From NCBI RefSeq assembly GCF_965219715.1, contig NZ_OZ244785.1, positions 4,092,001 to 4,156,000 on the forward strand: 64,000 nt of DNA, written 5' to 3'. The translations under genes and the position numbers were made by a program. Shown here in pieces: positions 9,045 to 17,799 of the stretch. Under the pieces are notes generated by a model. The model did no database searches. It saw nothing but the letters and a program-made list of their open reading frames with translations, and was not told the origin of the DNA. How positions within the stretch are numbered: the stretch's first letter is position 1; each line of letters opens with the position of its first letter. The stretch is from Bacterioplanoides sp965219715 (lineage in GTDB: Bacteria > Pseudomonadota > Gammaproteobacteria > Pseudomonadales > Oceanobacteraceae).

Positions 9045-9916
9045 TGGTATCGGGAGCGCAATTGTTGCAATCGTTGGCGGACCTGCCTGGTTGTAATATT
9101 TCCACTGCTAATAAACAGCAGCTGACTGAGATTATGTCTCAGCAGCTGCGCTCTTTGCCTCTCGCAGAAGCCGCTCTGGCTTGCGGTCACTTAAGTGACA
9201 CTCTTTCAACTGCGTTTTTCTTTGGTTATCAGTGCGCGGTTCGCCGCCTAGATCCTGTATTAGAGAACGATCAATTCGCGGCTTTTGCAGCTTCTGAGAA
9301 AGGTATTCGTTCGTCCAGAGACTTTGAAACTTCCGTCAGTCAGAGAGGGGAGGGTCAAATTGTTTGTGGCACTAAGTCACATGTTATGTTGCTGGAGCGT
9401 GGGCTATTAGACTCCGTTTATGTGCTTGCTAATAATCAAGATTCTCAGCTGGTGTGCCTTAAGGTTTTGACGTCGGACGAGGGCTTTACTCCTCAGAACT
9501 CCACAAAACAACAAGCATTTCTAAAGGATGTTCCGCACACTCCAGTTGTATTTGATCACTGTACCTGTGAGCCTGATTACTACCTCGCTGATGCACATCA
9601 GAGAGCATTTAAGCCGTTCAGGTATTGGGAAGACGTGATGGTCAGTTTGAGCTATGCAGGTTGGCTAATCAGGACGTTGTCGGACTCTCATTTAAAATCG
9701 ATGCTAGCGAACTCAGCTTCGGCGTTGATTGAGTCTTACCATGAATCCCCTGACTATTTCAGTCAGAGTTCGCTGTCATTAATTGATAAGCTGGGGACAG
9801 AAATGAAACTGGCTTCGAAAGAGTTACCTTCATCCTTTCGCCAGGAGTGGCAGCAAGATAGCGCACTACTGATGTTAGGCGCAGTCGCTCGAGAGAAAGT
9901 GAAAGCTAGGCTTTAA
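9044..9916 (+). CDS. Divergent acyl-CoA-dehydrogenase-like protein
   Basis: A 290-residue protein resembling a shortened acyl-CoA dehydrogenase: a helical start, FFFGYQCAVRRLDP, then a mid-region of the ACAD beta-domain type (FAASEKGIRSSRDFET, IVCGTKSHVMLL, LDSVYVLANN) and a helical C-terminus. The usual FAD and catalytic-Glu signatures of the C-terminal domain are not visible, so it may be non-catalytic. The similarity is by eye and moderate. It overlaps the upstream coiled-coil gene by one base. Its stop overlaps the convergent gene stop in the palindrome TTAA (9913-9916). Confidence 0.5.
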   Translation: MVSGAQLLQSLADLPGCNISTANKQQLTEIMSQQLRSLPLAEAALACGHLSDTLSTAFFFGYQCAVRRLDPVLENDQFAAFAASEKGIRSSRDFETSVSQRGEGQIVCGTKSHVMLLERGLLDSVYVLANNQDSQLVCLKVLTSDEGFTPQNSTKQQAFLKDVPHTPVVFDHCTCEPDYYLADAHQRAFKPFRYWEDVMVSLSYAGWLIRTLSDSHLKSMLANSASALIESYHESPDYFSQSSLSLIDKLGTEMKLASKELPSSFRQEWQQDSALLMLGAVAREKVKARL

Positions 9917-10410
9917 GGGCGAGCTGTTGCGCTTACGGACACATCTGCGCGAATATTGTTAACCGAACCTGTAAATTCCTGGCCAGAATAATTGATGCTT
10001 TGAATATAAGTAGTGGTTCCACTCTGAATAACCTTTTGAGCTCTATTGTCCTTGCTGGACTGTTGTTCCACACTCAATTTTTCTGAGCTAATTGTTTGTC
10101 CGAGATTGGCTTGGCGAACTGGTTCTTCGACTTCATTAATTCGGTTGTCACCACTTGCTGTTGCACCAACTGCTCCTTCGATAACTTGTTCATCCATTTC
10201 TGAATTGAGTAGGCGTGGGATGTCGATACTCTGTGAAGTCGTACGGTTATATCGCTTATGCCGACTGTAGTTGTAATGGTGAGTGCGGTGCTTGGCTTCT
10301 TCGATCGCTGTAAAAATATCATCAGAATAATATTCGTCATGCTGTGGCGAAACAGCGAACGCTTTAGAACTCAGGATCGCGATTGCGATAAACAGTGTGA
10401 TCTTTTTCAT
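9913..10410 (-). CDS. Exported protein of unknown function, paralogue 1
   Basis: A 165-residue protein with a signal peptide (MKKITLFIAIAILSSKAFA). It is clearly paralogous to the next upstream gene: both have an EYYS/AYYS start, a YNRTTS motif, P.LLNSEMD, the core IEGAVGATASGD and a C-terminal YSGQEFTGS plus VSVSATARP. No Cys, no enzyme motif, no membrane span in the mature part. A GAGGTG ribosome site precedes the ATG. I cannot assign a function; the conserved core and ending suggest a real family. Confidence 0.72.
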   Translation of the reverse strand: MKKITLFIAIAILSSKAFAVSPQHDEYYSDDIFTAIEEAKHRTHHYNYSRHKRYNRTTSQSIDIPRLLNSEMDEQVIEGAVGATASGDNRINEVEEPVRQANLGQTISSEKLSVEQQSSKDNRAQKVIQSGTTTYIQSINYSGQEFTGSVNNIRADVSVSATARP

Positions 10411-10443
10411 ACTGCACCTCGTTATTATTCTTAACTGACAATA

Positions 10444-10962
10444 TCAGGGGCGAGCTTCGGCACTAATGCTAACGCTTGAGCGGATGTCAGTTGCTGTTCC
10501 AGAAAAGCCTTGCCCTGAATAAGTGGTGACAGGAATGTACACTTCTGCTTCTGACAAATCTACCTTCTGAACCGGTGTTTCAGCTGACTGAACTGGCCTG
10601 GCCTCTTCGAGACTTTCGTTATCGATGGTATGTCCCAGGTCAACCTGAATAACCGATTCATCAATTTCAGCAACTCTTTCGTCGCCAGCCGCCGTTGCGC
10701 CAACGGCTCCCTCAATCATCTCGTTATCCATCTCGGTGTTCAGCATTTTCGGGAGGCGGAAGCTTTTCGAGGTTGAGCGGTTGTACCAGGTCGAGCCAAC
10801 ATAACGCTTGTCGATTGGGTTGCGCTTGGCATGAGCGACGGCATCATCGATTTCGGTAGAATAGTATGCTTCGTTGCCCGGTTGAGAATACAATAACGGA
10901 CTCACTACAGCAGTTGTTCCAAGCGCTGTCACAAGTAGCAGCTTTTTCCCTTTGCCATTCAT
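10444..10962 (-). CDS. Exported protein of unknown function, paralogue 2
   Basis: A 172-residue protein with an N-terminal hydrophobic signal (LLLVTALGTTAVVSPLLYS). It shares with paralogue 1 the YNRSTS, P.MLNTEMD, IEGAVGATAAGD, YSGQGFSGT and VSISAEARP motifs at matching spacing, so the two arose by tandem duplication. The middle (about residues 95-140) is acidic and diverged. The genes are 33 bp apart on the same strand and probably form an operon, this one first. Function unknown. Confidence 0.72.
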   Translation of the reverse strand: MNGKGKKLLLVTALGTTAVVSPLLYSQPGNEAYYSTEIDDAVAHAKRNPIDKRYVGSTWYNRSTSKSFRLPKMLNTEMDNEMIEGAVGATAAGDERVAEIDESVIQVDLGHTIDNESLEEARPVQSAETPVQKVDLSEAEVYIPVTTYSGQGFSGTATDIRSSVSISAEARP

Positions 10963-11152
10963 AAATGACCCTATCGCTTTTTGTTATTTTTTGTAATTAT
11001 GTCATGATAGCAACGCGTACTTTTTATGTACAATGCATCGGCTCGTTTTAACCCATTTGGTACGCCTTTACCAGACTGCGGTCGGTCTAATTGTGCCAGA
11101 TTGATGTATTGTTGAGTGTTTTCGGGATTTTGCCTTAGGCAGGACCATAATA

Positions 11153-11878
11153 ATGATAAAAAAATTGTCAGTTAGTTGGTGCATACTTGCACTCTTAGCC
11201 CTCAGCGGCTGTACCATTCACCAATCTATCGGTGATAACTTCGGTTCTTATGTCGCAGCTCCGGATGGCCAGGATTTCAAGCCCGTTGGCTACCGCTGGG
11301 ATTATGAACATACGGCTTTACTCTATGTTTACCGTCCCGCTACAGAGTGGTCGATGGATGAACTTGAAACGCCAAGTTTCAATGTAAACGGGGAGCGTTT
11401 GTTCAATATTAAAGGTGGTGGGTATACCTGGTATGAGATGGAGCCAGGCTCATACGATATTGTGGTTCGACGCGGTATTTTTGGTCTGGAAGGCGTTGAG
11501 TGGTTTGAGATCAAGCGAATTGCAGAAATCGCATTCGAAGCCAAAGCCGGAAAAGTATATTACTTACGTTACTCCGAAATTGATCCGCCGGTTATCGACC
11601 CTGATTTAGAAGAAATTCCTTTGGGAGATGGTCCGCTGCAATTGGTTGCTCCAAGCCGGGCATTGGCGGAATTGCGTGACGTACAGATGATTCACCGCGG
11701 CCGTGGACTGTTAGCTGCCCTCGAGGTGAAACCAAACGAAGATCTGCAAAATGTGTTTGATGCGTCACTGGAAGATGAAGAGCAAGCACCGGTCAGTAAT
11801 GAAGCTTCTCCAGCTTCGGGAGCGAGCGGAATTAAGGCACGCCCTCGTACTAAAGAAGAAGAGTGGTGGCCGTTTTAG
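11153..11878 (+). CDS. Lipoprotein of unknown function (DUF2846-like)
   Basis: A 241-residue lipoprotein: signal peptide with lipobox LALSGC (Cys20). The mature part has ALLYVYRPATEWSM, FNVNGERLFNIKGGGYTWYEM and PGSYDIVVRR, then YYLRYSEID. This is the pattern of small DUF2846-type domains (a YVYRP start, then a short beta sandwich). The C-terminal 45 residues look disordered and end KEEEWWPF. It stands alone with its own terminator. Confidence 0.72.
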   Translation: MIKKLSVSWCILALLALSGCTIHQSIGDNFGSYVAAPDGQDFKPVGYRWDYEHTALLYVYRPATEWSMDELETPSFNVNGERLFNIKGGGYTWYEMEPGSYDIVVRRGIFGLEGVEWFEIKRIAEIAFEAKAGKVYYLRYSEIDPPVIDPDLEEIPLGDGPLQLVAPSRALAELRDVQMIHRGRGLLAALEVKPNEDLQNVFDASLEDEEQAPVSNEASPASGASGIKARPRTKEEEWWPF

Positions 11879-11914
11879 GTCAGACCTCAATGGGTTACAA
11901 TACGGATAGCATTC

Positions 11915-11942
11915 AAACGCCCACTTTTTAGTGGGCGTTTTT
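11915..11942 (+). terminator. Terminator after the lipoprotein gene
   Basis: Stem AAACGCCCAC / GTGGGCGTTT with a 6-base loop and a T5 tail. Confidence 0.88.
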
Positions 11943-12005
11943 ACAACCGTAAGAGCCTGAGATTGCGGTTAGCTTCATCAGGCCAAAACAAGAGAGAGCC
12001 CTTCC

Positions 12006-13517
12006 ATGACGACTGTGATCAAGCAGGAAGACCTGATCCAAAGCGTGGCTGACGCGCTGCAGTACATTTCTTATTACCATCCAAAAGATTTTATCGACGC
12101 TGTTCACGAGGCGTATCAGAAAGAAGAATCTAAAGCTGCTAAAGACGCAATGGCTCAGATTCTGATCAACTCCCGTATGTGCGCCATGGGCAAACGTCCA
12201 ATTTGTCAGGATACCGGTATCGTAACCGTATTCCTGACCATTGGTATGGATGTGAAGTTTGAAGGTGATATGAGTGTTGAAGATATGGCGAACGAAGGTG
12301 TTCGTCGTGCTTACACTCATCCTGATAACGTGCTGCGTGCCTCTGTTCTGGCTGATCCGGATGGCAAACGTGCTAACACCAAAGACAACACGCCAGCTGT
12401 TATTCACATGAAACTTGTTCCGGGTAACACCGTTGATGTTCATGTAGCGGCGAAAGGTGGTGGTTCTGAAGCGAAAACCAAGTTCGCCATGCTGAACCCA
12501 TCTGACTCCATCGTTGACTGGGTTCTGGAGCAGGTGCCTAAGATGGGTGCTGGCTGGTGTCCTCCAGGTATGCTGGGTATAGGTATTGGTGGTACTGCAG
12601 AGAAGGCTATGATGGTGGCTAAAGAATCTCTGCTGGATCCGATTGATATCCATGAGCTGCAAGCACGTGGTGCTTCTAACCGTGCTGAAGAGCTACGTTT
12701 AGAGCTGTTCGAAAAAGTGAATAAGCTGGGCATTGGCGCTCAGGGGCTGGGTGGTCTGACAACCGTTCTCGATGTAAAAGTTGCTGATTTCCCAACTCAC
12801 GCTGCGAATAAGCCGGTAGCGATTATTCCTAACTGTGCTGCAACCCGCCACACACACTTCACTTTAGATGGTACTGGCCCGGCTAAGCTGGAAGCGCCAA
12901 GCCTGGAAGACTGGCCGGAAATCAGCTGGGAAGTGGGTGAAAACGTACGCCGTGTAAACCTGAATGAGGTCACTCCGGAAGACGTTAAAGAATGGCAGCC
13001 GGGTGAGACTGTGCTCTTGTCAGGTAAGATGCTGACTGGCCGTGATGCGGCTCACAAGCGTATGGTTGATATGATCGCCAAAGGTGAAGAGTTGCCGGTT
13101 GATCTGAAAGGACGCTTTATCTATTACGTGGGCCCGGTTGATCCGGTTCGCGAAGAAGTTGTTGGCCCGGCTGGCCCAACCACTGCAACCCGTATGGATA
13201 AGTTTACTCGCACCGTACTGGAAGAAACCGGTCTGCTGGGTATGATTGGTAAAGCCGAGCGTGGTCCGATTGCAATTGAAGCGATTAAGGATAACGAAGC
13301 GGTCTACCTGATGGCCGTTGGTGGTGCTGCTTACCTGGTATCACAGGCGATTAAAGAAGCTAAGGTTGTTGGTTTCGAAGATCTGGGTATGGAAGCTATC
13401 TACGAGTTCGATCTGGTTGATATGCCAGTAACGGTTGCAGTAGATAGCAAAGGTGAATCAGTTCACCAGACCGGCCCACAAGAGTGGTTCCAGCGCATTA
13501 ATGCCACTGAGGTGTAA
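12006..13517 (+). CDS. fumA: Fumarate hydratase, class I (Fe-S)
   Basis: A 503-residue enzyme interconverting fumarate and malate in the TCA cycle. It has both fused halves of class I fumarases: the N-terminal alpha part with Cys ligands in MCAMGKRPICQDTG and IPNCAATRHTHF, and the C-terminal beta part from about residue 325 (GKMLTGRDAAHKRM, YVGPVDP, GPAGPTTATRMD). The length fits the single-chain FumA/FumB type, not class II FumC. Oxygen-sensitive 4Fe-4S cluster expected (family knowledge). The gene has its own terminator and stands alone. Confidence 0.93.
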   Translation: MTTVIKQEDLIQSVADALQYISYYHPKDFIDAVHEAYQKEESKAAKDAMAQILINSRMCAMGKRPICQDTGIVTVFLTIGMDVKFEGDMSVEDMANEGVRRAYTHPDNVLRASVLADPDGKRANTKDNTPAVIHMKLVPGNTVDVHVAAKGGGSEAKTKFAMLNPSDSIVDWVLEQVPKMGAGWCPPGMLGIGIGGTAEKAMMVAKESLLDPIDIHELQARGASNRAEELRLELFEKVNKLGIGAQGLGGLTTVLDVKVADFPTHAANKPVAIIPNCAATRHTHFTLDGTGPAKLEAPSLEDWPEISWEVGENVRRVNLNEVTPEDVKEWQPGETVLLSGKMLTGRDAAHKRMVDMIAKGEELPVDLKGRFIYYVGPVDPVREEVVGPAGPTTATRMDKFTRTVLEETGLLGMIGKAERGPIAIEAIKDNEAVYLMAVGGAAYLVSQAIKEAKVVGFEDLGMEAIYEFDLVDMPVTVAVDSKGESVHQTGPQEWFQRINATEV

Positions 13518-13572
13518 GCGCTAAAGAGGTAAAAGTGTGACTGAGAATTAATTCTGCGTCGCGCAAAAATTG

Positions 13573-13596
13573 AGGCTCCTTCGGGAGCCTTTTTTG
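13573..13596 (+). terminator. Terminator after fumarase
   Basis: Stem AGGCTCC / GGGAGCCT with a TTC-type loop and T6 tail; also suited to the convergent minus-strand gene. Confidence 0.88.
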
Positions 13597-13606
13597 TTTC
13601 TCGGTA

Positions 13607-13933
13607 TTATTTCTGAATACCAATCTGGTCAACCAGCATCGCTTTACCTTCGCAAGACAGAAGCCTGAAGCTGAGTCTGCCTTTTTGTTCAAACGCCATC
13701 AGCGCCAGCTCAAAATTTCTTGCCGCAACATCGGCGTTGTTACTGTACGAACGATATCGGCCTGACGGCTCTTTGTCGCACTTATGAAGTTTTTCTGACG
13801 AAAAAAAGTCGAAGCCAGCACCTTCCTCATCATCAAGTTGATACACCGCGATGATTGTCTGGTTGTTAATGCGATCCGCTGCCATCGTTGTGCAAGTATT
13901 CAGTAAAAAAAACAGGTAAATCAGGTTTTTCAC
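13607..13933 (-). CDS. Small exported protein, function unknown
   Basis: A 108-residue protein with a signal peptide (MKNLIYLFFLLNTCTTMAAD). The mature part has two Cys (LHKCDKEPSG and LLSCEGKAML), possibly a disulfide, and a C-terminal VDQIG. The start is GTG at 13933, with only a weak ribosome site. It is divergent from the motor-like cluster with a 113-bp gap that must carry both promoters, but nothing in its sequence ties it to that cluster. No recognised family. Confidence 0.55.
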   Translation of the reverse strand: MKNLIYLFFLLNTCTTMAADRINNQTIIAVYQLDDEEGAGFDFFSSEKLHKCDKEPSGRYRSYSNNADVAARNFELALMAFEQKGRLSFRLLSCEGKAMLVDQIGIQK

Positions 13934-14046
13934 ACCGTAATTCCAGAGTATTTCCGATTGTTCTTATTATCGGCCGTTCCTTTCATTTCTGAAATATGAA
14001 CTATGCTTTCTCTATCTCTCAGGAATTTTCGGACCAAGGAATCTGA

Positions 14047-15099
14047 ATGACTTCCCTAAAATTCATTGCCGTGATGTTAGTCGGCATATGGAGCGCCTTT
14101 GCGCACGCAGAAGACCAACTACCCAAATTAAATGAGCAACCGTCGTCTCTTTATACCGGTTTTAGTCAGCTATTGGATGACGATAAAACACTGGTGCTTG
14201 AAGAGCTGATCGATCTGGATGCCAATATTAAACGGGTTGCCATGTACCACAATGGTGATCGTTTACACCGAAAAATACCAAAGCAAGTGCATCTGATGAT
14301 CGAAAATAAACTGATGCACCGGGTGTTGGACAGTGAGCGTTTCGAACTGATCCAGTGCATCGAGTGCCGAATGACTCAGGTGCAACTACGAGGTGAACAG
14401 CTGGAAATCGCTCATGCGGCGGAATCTAACCAGCAGCTTCGCCGTTTGGGGAAAAAAGTTCGTGCCGATGCTTTTTTGTTCTGGAACGCTTCGGTTCATG
14501 ATGAAAAATTCACCATTAACCTGCGTATGGTTGATGCTCGTGACAACGGTTTATTGTGGTTAAAGGAATACTCCAAAAAGACAACTCGAGAGCAGGAAGA
14601 AGAAGGTTTTGACCTGGTGACCTACGAACTGACGATTGGCAGTTGGGGAGTGACCGGTGAGCGTGATGTTATTGCCGGTGGCAGTGAAAAAGTGGATGGC
14701 GTCACTGTGTTTGGTTTACGCCGTCGCGAAGCAACCAGCATCGATGAAAAGCTCGAGTACACTTTAGCAATTGAGCACTTCCGAAATTTTTCTGAAAGCG
14801 ACAACTTCGATGTGTCCGGAGTCAATCTTGAAGGCCGGATAATCGCTGATCTGCCTAGTCTGGATAACATCATTGATACCCGGGTCTATCTCGGACTTGG
14901 TCAGTCATTTTTTAATGATGCCAATAGCCTCGTTTTTCGCCTTGGTTTTGAATTCCCGTTTTTCAGTGATGGCTTTATTGATTTTGGCATGGTTTCAATG
15001 CCGACTCGCGATGTGAAATGGAAAAAAGAATCAACCTTGGAAGAGAGCGGAAAATTTGGTGGAACCGGTTATGACCTGACATTAGGGCTGAGATTTTAA
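14047..15099 (+). CDS. Exported, probably outer-membrane protein of the motor-like cluster
   Basis: A 350-residue protein with a signal peptide ending AFAHA. The first half (about residues 55-200) resembles FlgO/CsgG-type domains: a helix-strand pattern with ERFELIQCIEC, SNQQLRRLGKKVRADAFLFW and then INLRMVDARDNGLLWLKEY. The second half (about 215-350) is beta-rich with alternating hydrophobics and ends in Phe (LTLGLRF), as outer-membrane barrels do. AAGGA lies six bases before the ATG. First gene of the five-gene motor-like cluster; 9 bp to the next. Its role there, perhaps an outer-membrane anchor, is inference. Confidence 0.6.
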   Translation: MTSLKFIAVMLVGIWSAFAHAEDQLPKLNEQPSSLYTGFSQLLDDDKTLVLEELIDLDANIKRVAMYHNGDRLHRKIPKQVHLMIENKLMHRVLDSERFELIQCIECRMTQVQLRGEQLEIAHAAESNQQLRRLGKKVRADAFLFWNASVHDEKFTINLRMVDARDNGLLWLKEYSKKTTREQEEEGFDLVTYELTIGSWGVTGERDVIAGGSEKVDGVTVFGLRRREATSIDEKLEYTLAIEHFRNFSESDNFDVSGVNLEGRIIADLPSLDNIIDTRVYLGLGQSFFNDANSLVFRLGFEFPFFSDGFIDFGMVSMPTRDVKWKKESTLEESGKFGGTGYDLTLGLRF

Positions 15100-15108
15100 G
15101 GCGTTATT

Positions 15109-15789
15109 ATGAAATTAATCACAGTGATATTTATCGGCCTGGTGACATTTTTGTCCGGTTGCAGCTATGAAAGAAACAACCGTATTGTAAAAGGCTTTGG
15201 TGATTCTGGTTGGGTTTCGGAAACTGAAGACGCCCCACAGGAATCAGAAAGAAAAGAAGAAGTCGCCCAGGCGGCGAAGAAACAACATGGATTGATGCAC
15301 ATTCATCGTTATGGTCCGGGTTATGACATTTTGCTGACACTGGATGCCGGCGATAGTGATGTTAAATTTGTAATGGCGTTACCTGATGGCAAGGAAGTAC
15401 AGGAATCACCGCAGCCTGAGTCTGATGCCGTTGACTTTGACGAAGAGTCTGAAACTGCTGAAGACCTGCCTGATCCGGCTGAAAATCATCAGCAAATGGC
15501 CGAACGTATCAAAGAGTTAGAGCAGGAAAAAGCTCAGGTTGTTGAACAAACTACCCGCCATATCCTGAATGCTCAGTCCATGTTCTACAAAAAAGAATAC
15601 TGGAAAGCATTGGATGAGACTAATGCAGCTCTGGAGCGCTTACCAACATCTGCTCAGGCGCATGCATTAAAGGGCAGTATATATTACAAGATGGGTTTAA
15701 TTCCTGAAGCGAAAGCCAGCTGGGAAGAGGCTCTGTCGCTTGATCCTGAAATGGATCAGGTAAAAACCAGCCTTGCTCGTATTCAATAA
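15109..15789 (+). CDS. TPR lipoprotein of the motor-like cluster
   Basis: A 226-residue lipoprotein with lipobox TFLSGC (Cys18). An acidic, low-complexity middle (about residues 40-140) leads to a coiled segment (MAERIKELEQEKAQVVEQ) and a C-terminal TPR-type repeat pair (ALDETNAALERLPTSAQAHA; GSIYYKMGLIPEAKASWEEA). PilF- and FlgP-like envelope lipoproteins often build on such domains, but I cannot assign one. It is 9 bp after the exported protein and 12 bp before the rotor-like gene, so it is co-transcribed with the motor genes. Confidence 0.7.
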   Translation: MKLITVIFIGLVTFLSGCSYERNNRIVKGFGDSGWVSETEDAPQESERKEEVAQAAKKQHGLMHIHRYGPGYDILLTLDAGDSDVKFVMALPDGKEVQESPQPESDAVDFDEESETAEDLPDPAENHQQMAERIKELEQEKAQVVEQTTRHILNAQSMFYKKEYWKALDETNAALERLPTSAQAHALKGSIYYKMGLIPEAKASWEEALSLDPEMDQVKTSLARIQ

Positions 15790-15801
15790 CGGAGACTCAC
15801 T

Positions 15802-17781
15802 ATGAAAGTATTGATTTCGTTATTACTCAATCTGGTTTTGTTTTCCCATATTGCTTTCTCTGAAGAATCGGAGCCTCAGCAATATGAAGTACCTGTCAAA
15901 AAAGACGAATTGGAAGAAGCCCGTTTTAAGAATGAAATGGAAGCCCGGCTTGCACGGGACATTGAGTCATATTTGGGAAATAACCAGTTTATTATTCAGG
16001 TTGAAGCAGTACTGCAAAAAACCCGTACCGTCGTTAAAGAAGGCGGCGATTCAGGCTCTCCTGCAACCGTGTTGCCTCAGGCTCCCGTACCTTCTATTAC
16101 AACCACTCAGGTCCGCCCTCCAGAAGTAAAAACCATTGATGCTGCGGATCTGGAGGAACTGCCAGGATTACCCGTAAATGAGTTACCTTTGCTGCGTGAA
16201 AACCAGCAAGAGATCGCGGCATTGCAGGAGATCGTCGAAAAACTTGAATTCGATCGTCAACAAGCATTGCAGTATGCAGATAAGCTGAAGCAAGAAGCTC
16301 AGAAAAAGATTAAAACCATAAAAGAAAAAACGCTGGGGTATCGCAACAGCATTAAAAAGATGACCATCACTTTGGTTGTTGATCGCGAATTAAAAGATGA
16401 GCAGATCGAATTCCTGAAAAATCTGATTACCCGCAAATCTCAGTTGAATGAGTTACGTGGTGATACCCTGAACATCGTACGAACCGATTTTAACCGTATC
16501 GATACCAAACCGTCAGAAGCGACACCGGAAGCAGAACCAGCAGAAGATTTTCTGACGAAATATGCCGATTGGATCTGGACCCTGATTGTTCTGTTGTTCC
16601 TGCTTCTGTCGATACTGTTAATCATCTGGTTTTACCGCCGTACCGGGAAGTCAGAAACTCCCTCAGCGTCGGAAAGCCTATCTTCCGTTGCGCCTGAATC
16701 GGCAATGCCGGCCGTTATGCCGCTATCGGGCAATAGTGATGAAATGCAGCAGCTACGTCAGAAGCTGAATGAAACCCGACAGGAATTGGTCTCGGTTGGT
16801 TTAGCGAAACCTCAGCTGTTCCAGCGCCTGGTGACTGAATCTATTCAGAGTCAACGCGATACAGAAGTTGCTGCAATGCTTGAAGTTATGGGCGGGAACC
16901 TACTGAAAAGTTTATTGCCTGCTATTGATACTGAGCAGTGGCATCACATCAACGAACTGCATACGCAGATGGAATGGTCACCGGAATTGGTATTAACCTC
17001 CTTGGTCGATTTCCATCAGCGTATGGTATTGGCGATTGACAGTGATACACCTGAAAGCAGTAAGCCATTTTCTTTCCTGGAGAAGCTTAATGATTCCCAG
17101 GTAATCTATCTTATTAAAGATGAAGATGTTCGTATCAAAGCGCTGGTATTGTCACAGCTGGAAGCCCAGCGTGCGGCGGATATTATTCAACGCCTCAAAG
17201 CCAAAGATCAGGCTGCAGTCGCTTACGAATTAGGACAGTTTGAAACCTTGCCTTTAGCAGCATTTAAAGACGTCGCGGATCGACTGGCAAAGCAGTCTCT
17301 GACGGCACCAACTTTTGAAAATGTAACCGCAGACGGCCTGTCAGTACTGATTCGTATGTTGGATAACATGAATACCGCTGATGAAACCCGCCTGCTCAAA
17401 ACACTGAAATCAGAAAAGCCAGAAACCTTCTATCGCTTGCGTCAGGTGTATTTCACGTTTGCTGATTTGGTTCGCACACCAGAGCGCGTAATTACCAATG
17501 AGCTTCGAGAAGTGAATCGTGATGTGATGGCGATGGCGTTGTGTCATTGTTCGACCGAATTTAAACGTCATGTGTTATCTGCATTGCCTGGTAAATTAAG
17601 AACAGCCGTGATTGCTGAACTCAAAATTCAGGAGAGTGAAGCAACGCTTGACCATGTTGAAGCGGCGCGACAACAGGTTGTATCAATAATGCGCAGTTTG
17701 CTGAAAGAAGGCCGTTTTTCTATGGACGAACTGGCCCCGATTGCGACGCCTGCGCGTGAAGATGTTGTTGAATCTGAATAA
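15802..17781 (+). CDS. FliF-ring/FliG fusion protein, candidate rotor of a non-flagellar motor
   Basis: A 659-residue protein I read as a fusion. Residues 1-20: signal or first membrane span. 38-75 (EMEARLARDIESYLGNNQF) and 184-230 (KKMTITLVVDREL; RGDTLNIVRTDF) match the two halves of the FliF C-terminal ring domain (RBM3), split by a Pro-rich loop and a coiled coil (131-180). 256-278: membrane span. 422-500 matches FliG middle (FSFLEKLNDSQVIYLIKDED). 505-640 matches the FliG C-terminal part (FTFADLVRTPERVI; LDHVEAARQQVVSIMRSLL). The EHPQ motif that binds FliM is replaced by EDVR (441-444). No FliF RBM1/RBM2 is present. Alignment is by eye; the functional role is inferred from the adjacent stator genes. 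Confidence 0.72.
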   Translation: MKVLISLLLNLVLFSHIAFSEESEPQQYEVPVKKDELEEARFKNEMEARLARDIESYLGNNQFIIQVEAVLQKTRTVVKEGGDSGSPATVLPQAPVPSITTTQVRPPEVKTIDAADLEELPGLPVNELPLLRENQQEIAALQEIVEKLEFDRQQALQYADKLKQEAQKKIKTIKEKTLGYRNSIKKMTITLVVDRELKDEQIEFLKNLITRKSQLNELRGDTLNIVRTDFNRIDTKPSEATPEAEPAEDFLTKYADWIWTLIVLLFLLLSILLIIWFYRRTGKSETPSASESLSSVAPESAMPAVMPLSGNSDEMQQLRQKLNETRQELVSVGLAKPQLFQRLVTESIQSQRDTEVAAMLEVMGGNLLKSLLPAIDTEQWHHINELHTQMEWSPELVLTSLVDFHQRMVLAIDSDTPESSKPFSFLEKLNDSQVIYLIKDEDVRIKALVLSQLEAQRAADIIQRLKAKDQAAVAYELGQFETLPLAAFKDVADRLAKQSLTAPTFENVTADGLSVLIRMLDNMNTADETRLLKTLKSEKPETFYRLRQVYFTFADLVRTPERVITNELREVNRDVMAMALCHCSTEFKRHVLSALPGKLRTAVIAELKIQESEATLDHVEAARQQVVSIMRSLLKEGRFSMDELAPIATPAREDVVESE

Positions 17782-17799
17782 CGATAAGAAGAGCAGTTT

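Noticed and set aside
11928..12662. 244-codon minus-strand ORF over fumarase
   Set aside because: Antisense shadow of a highly expressed, codon-biased gene; His/Thr-rich translation without family features.
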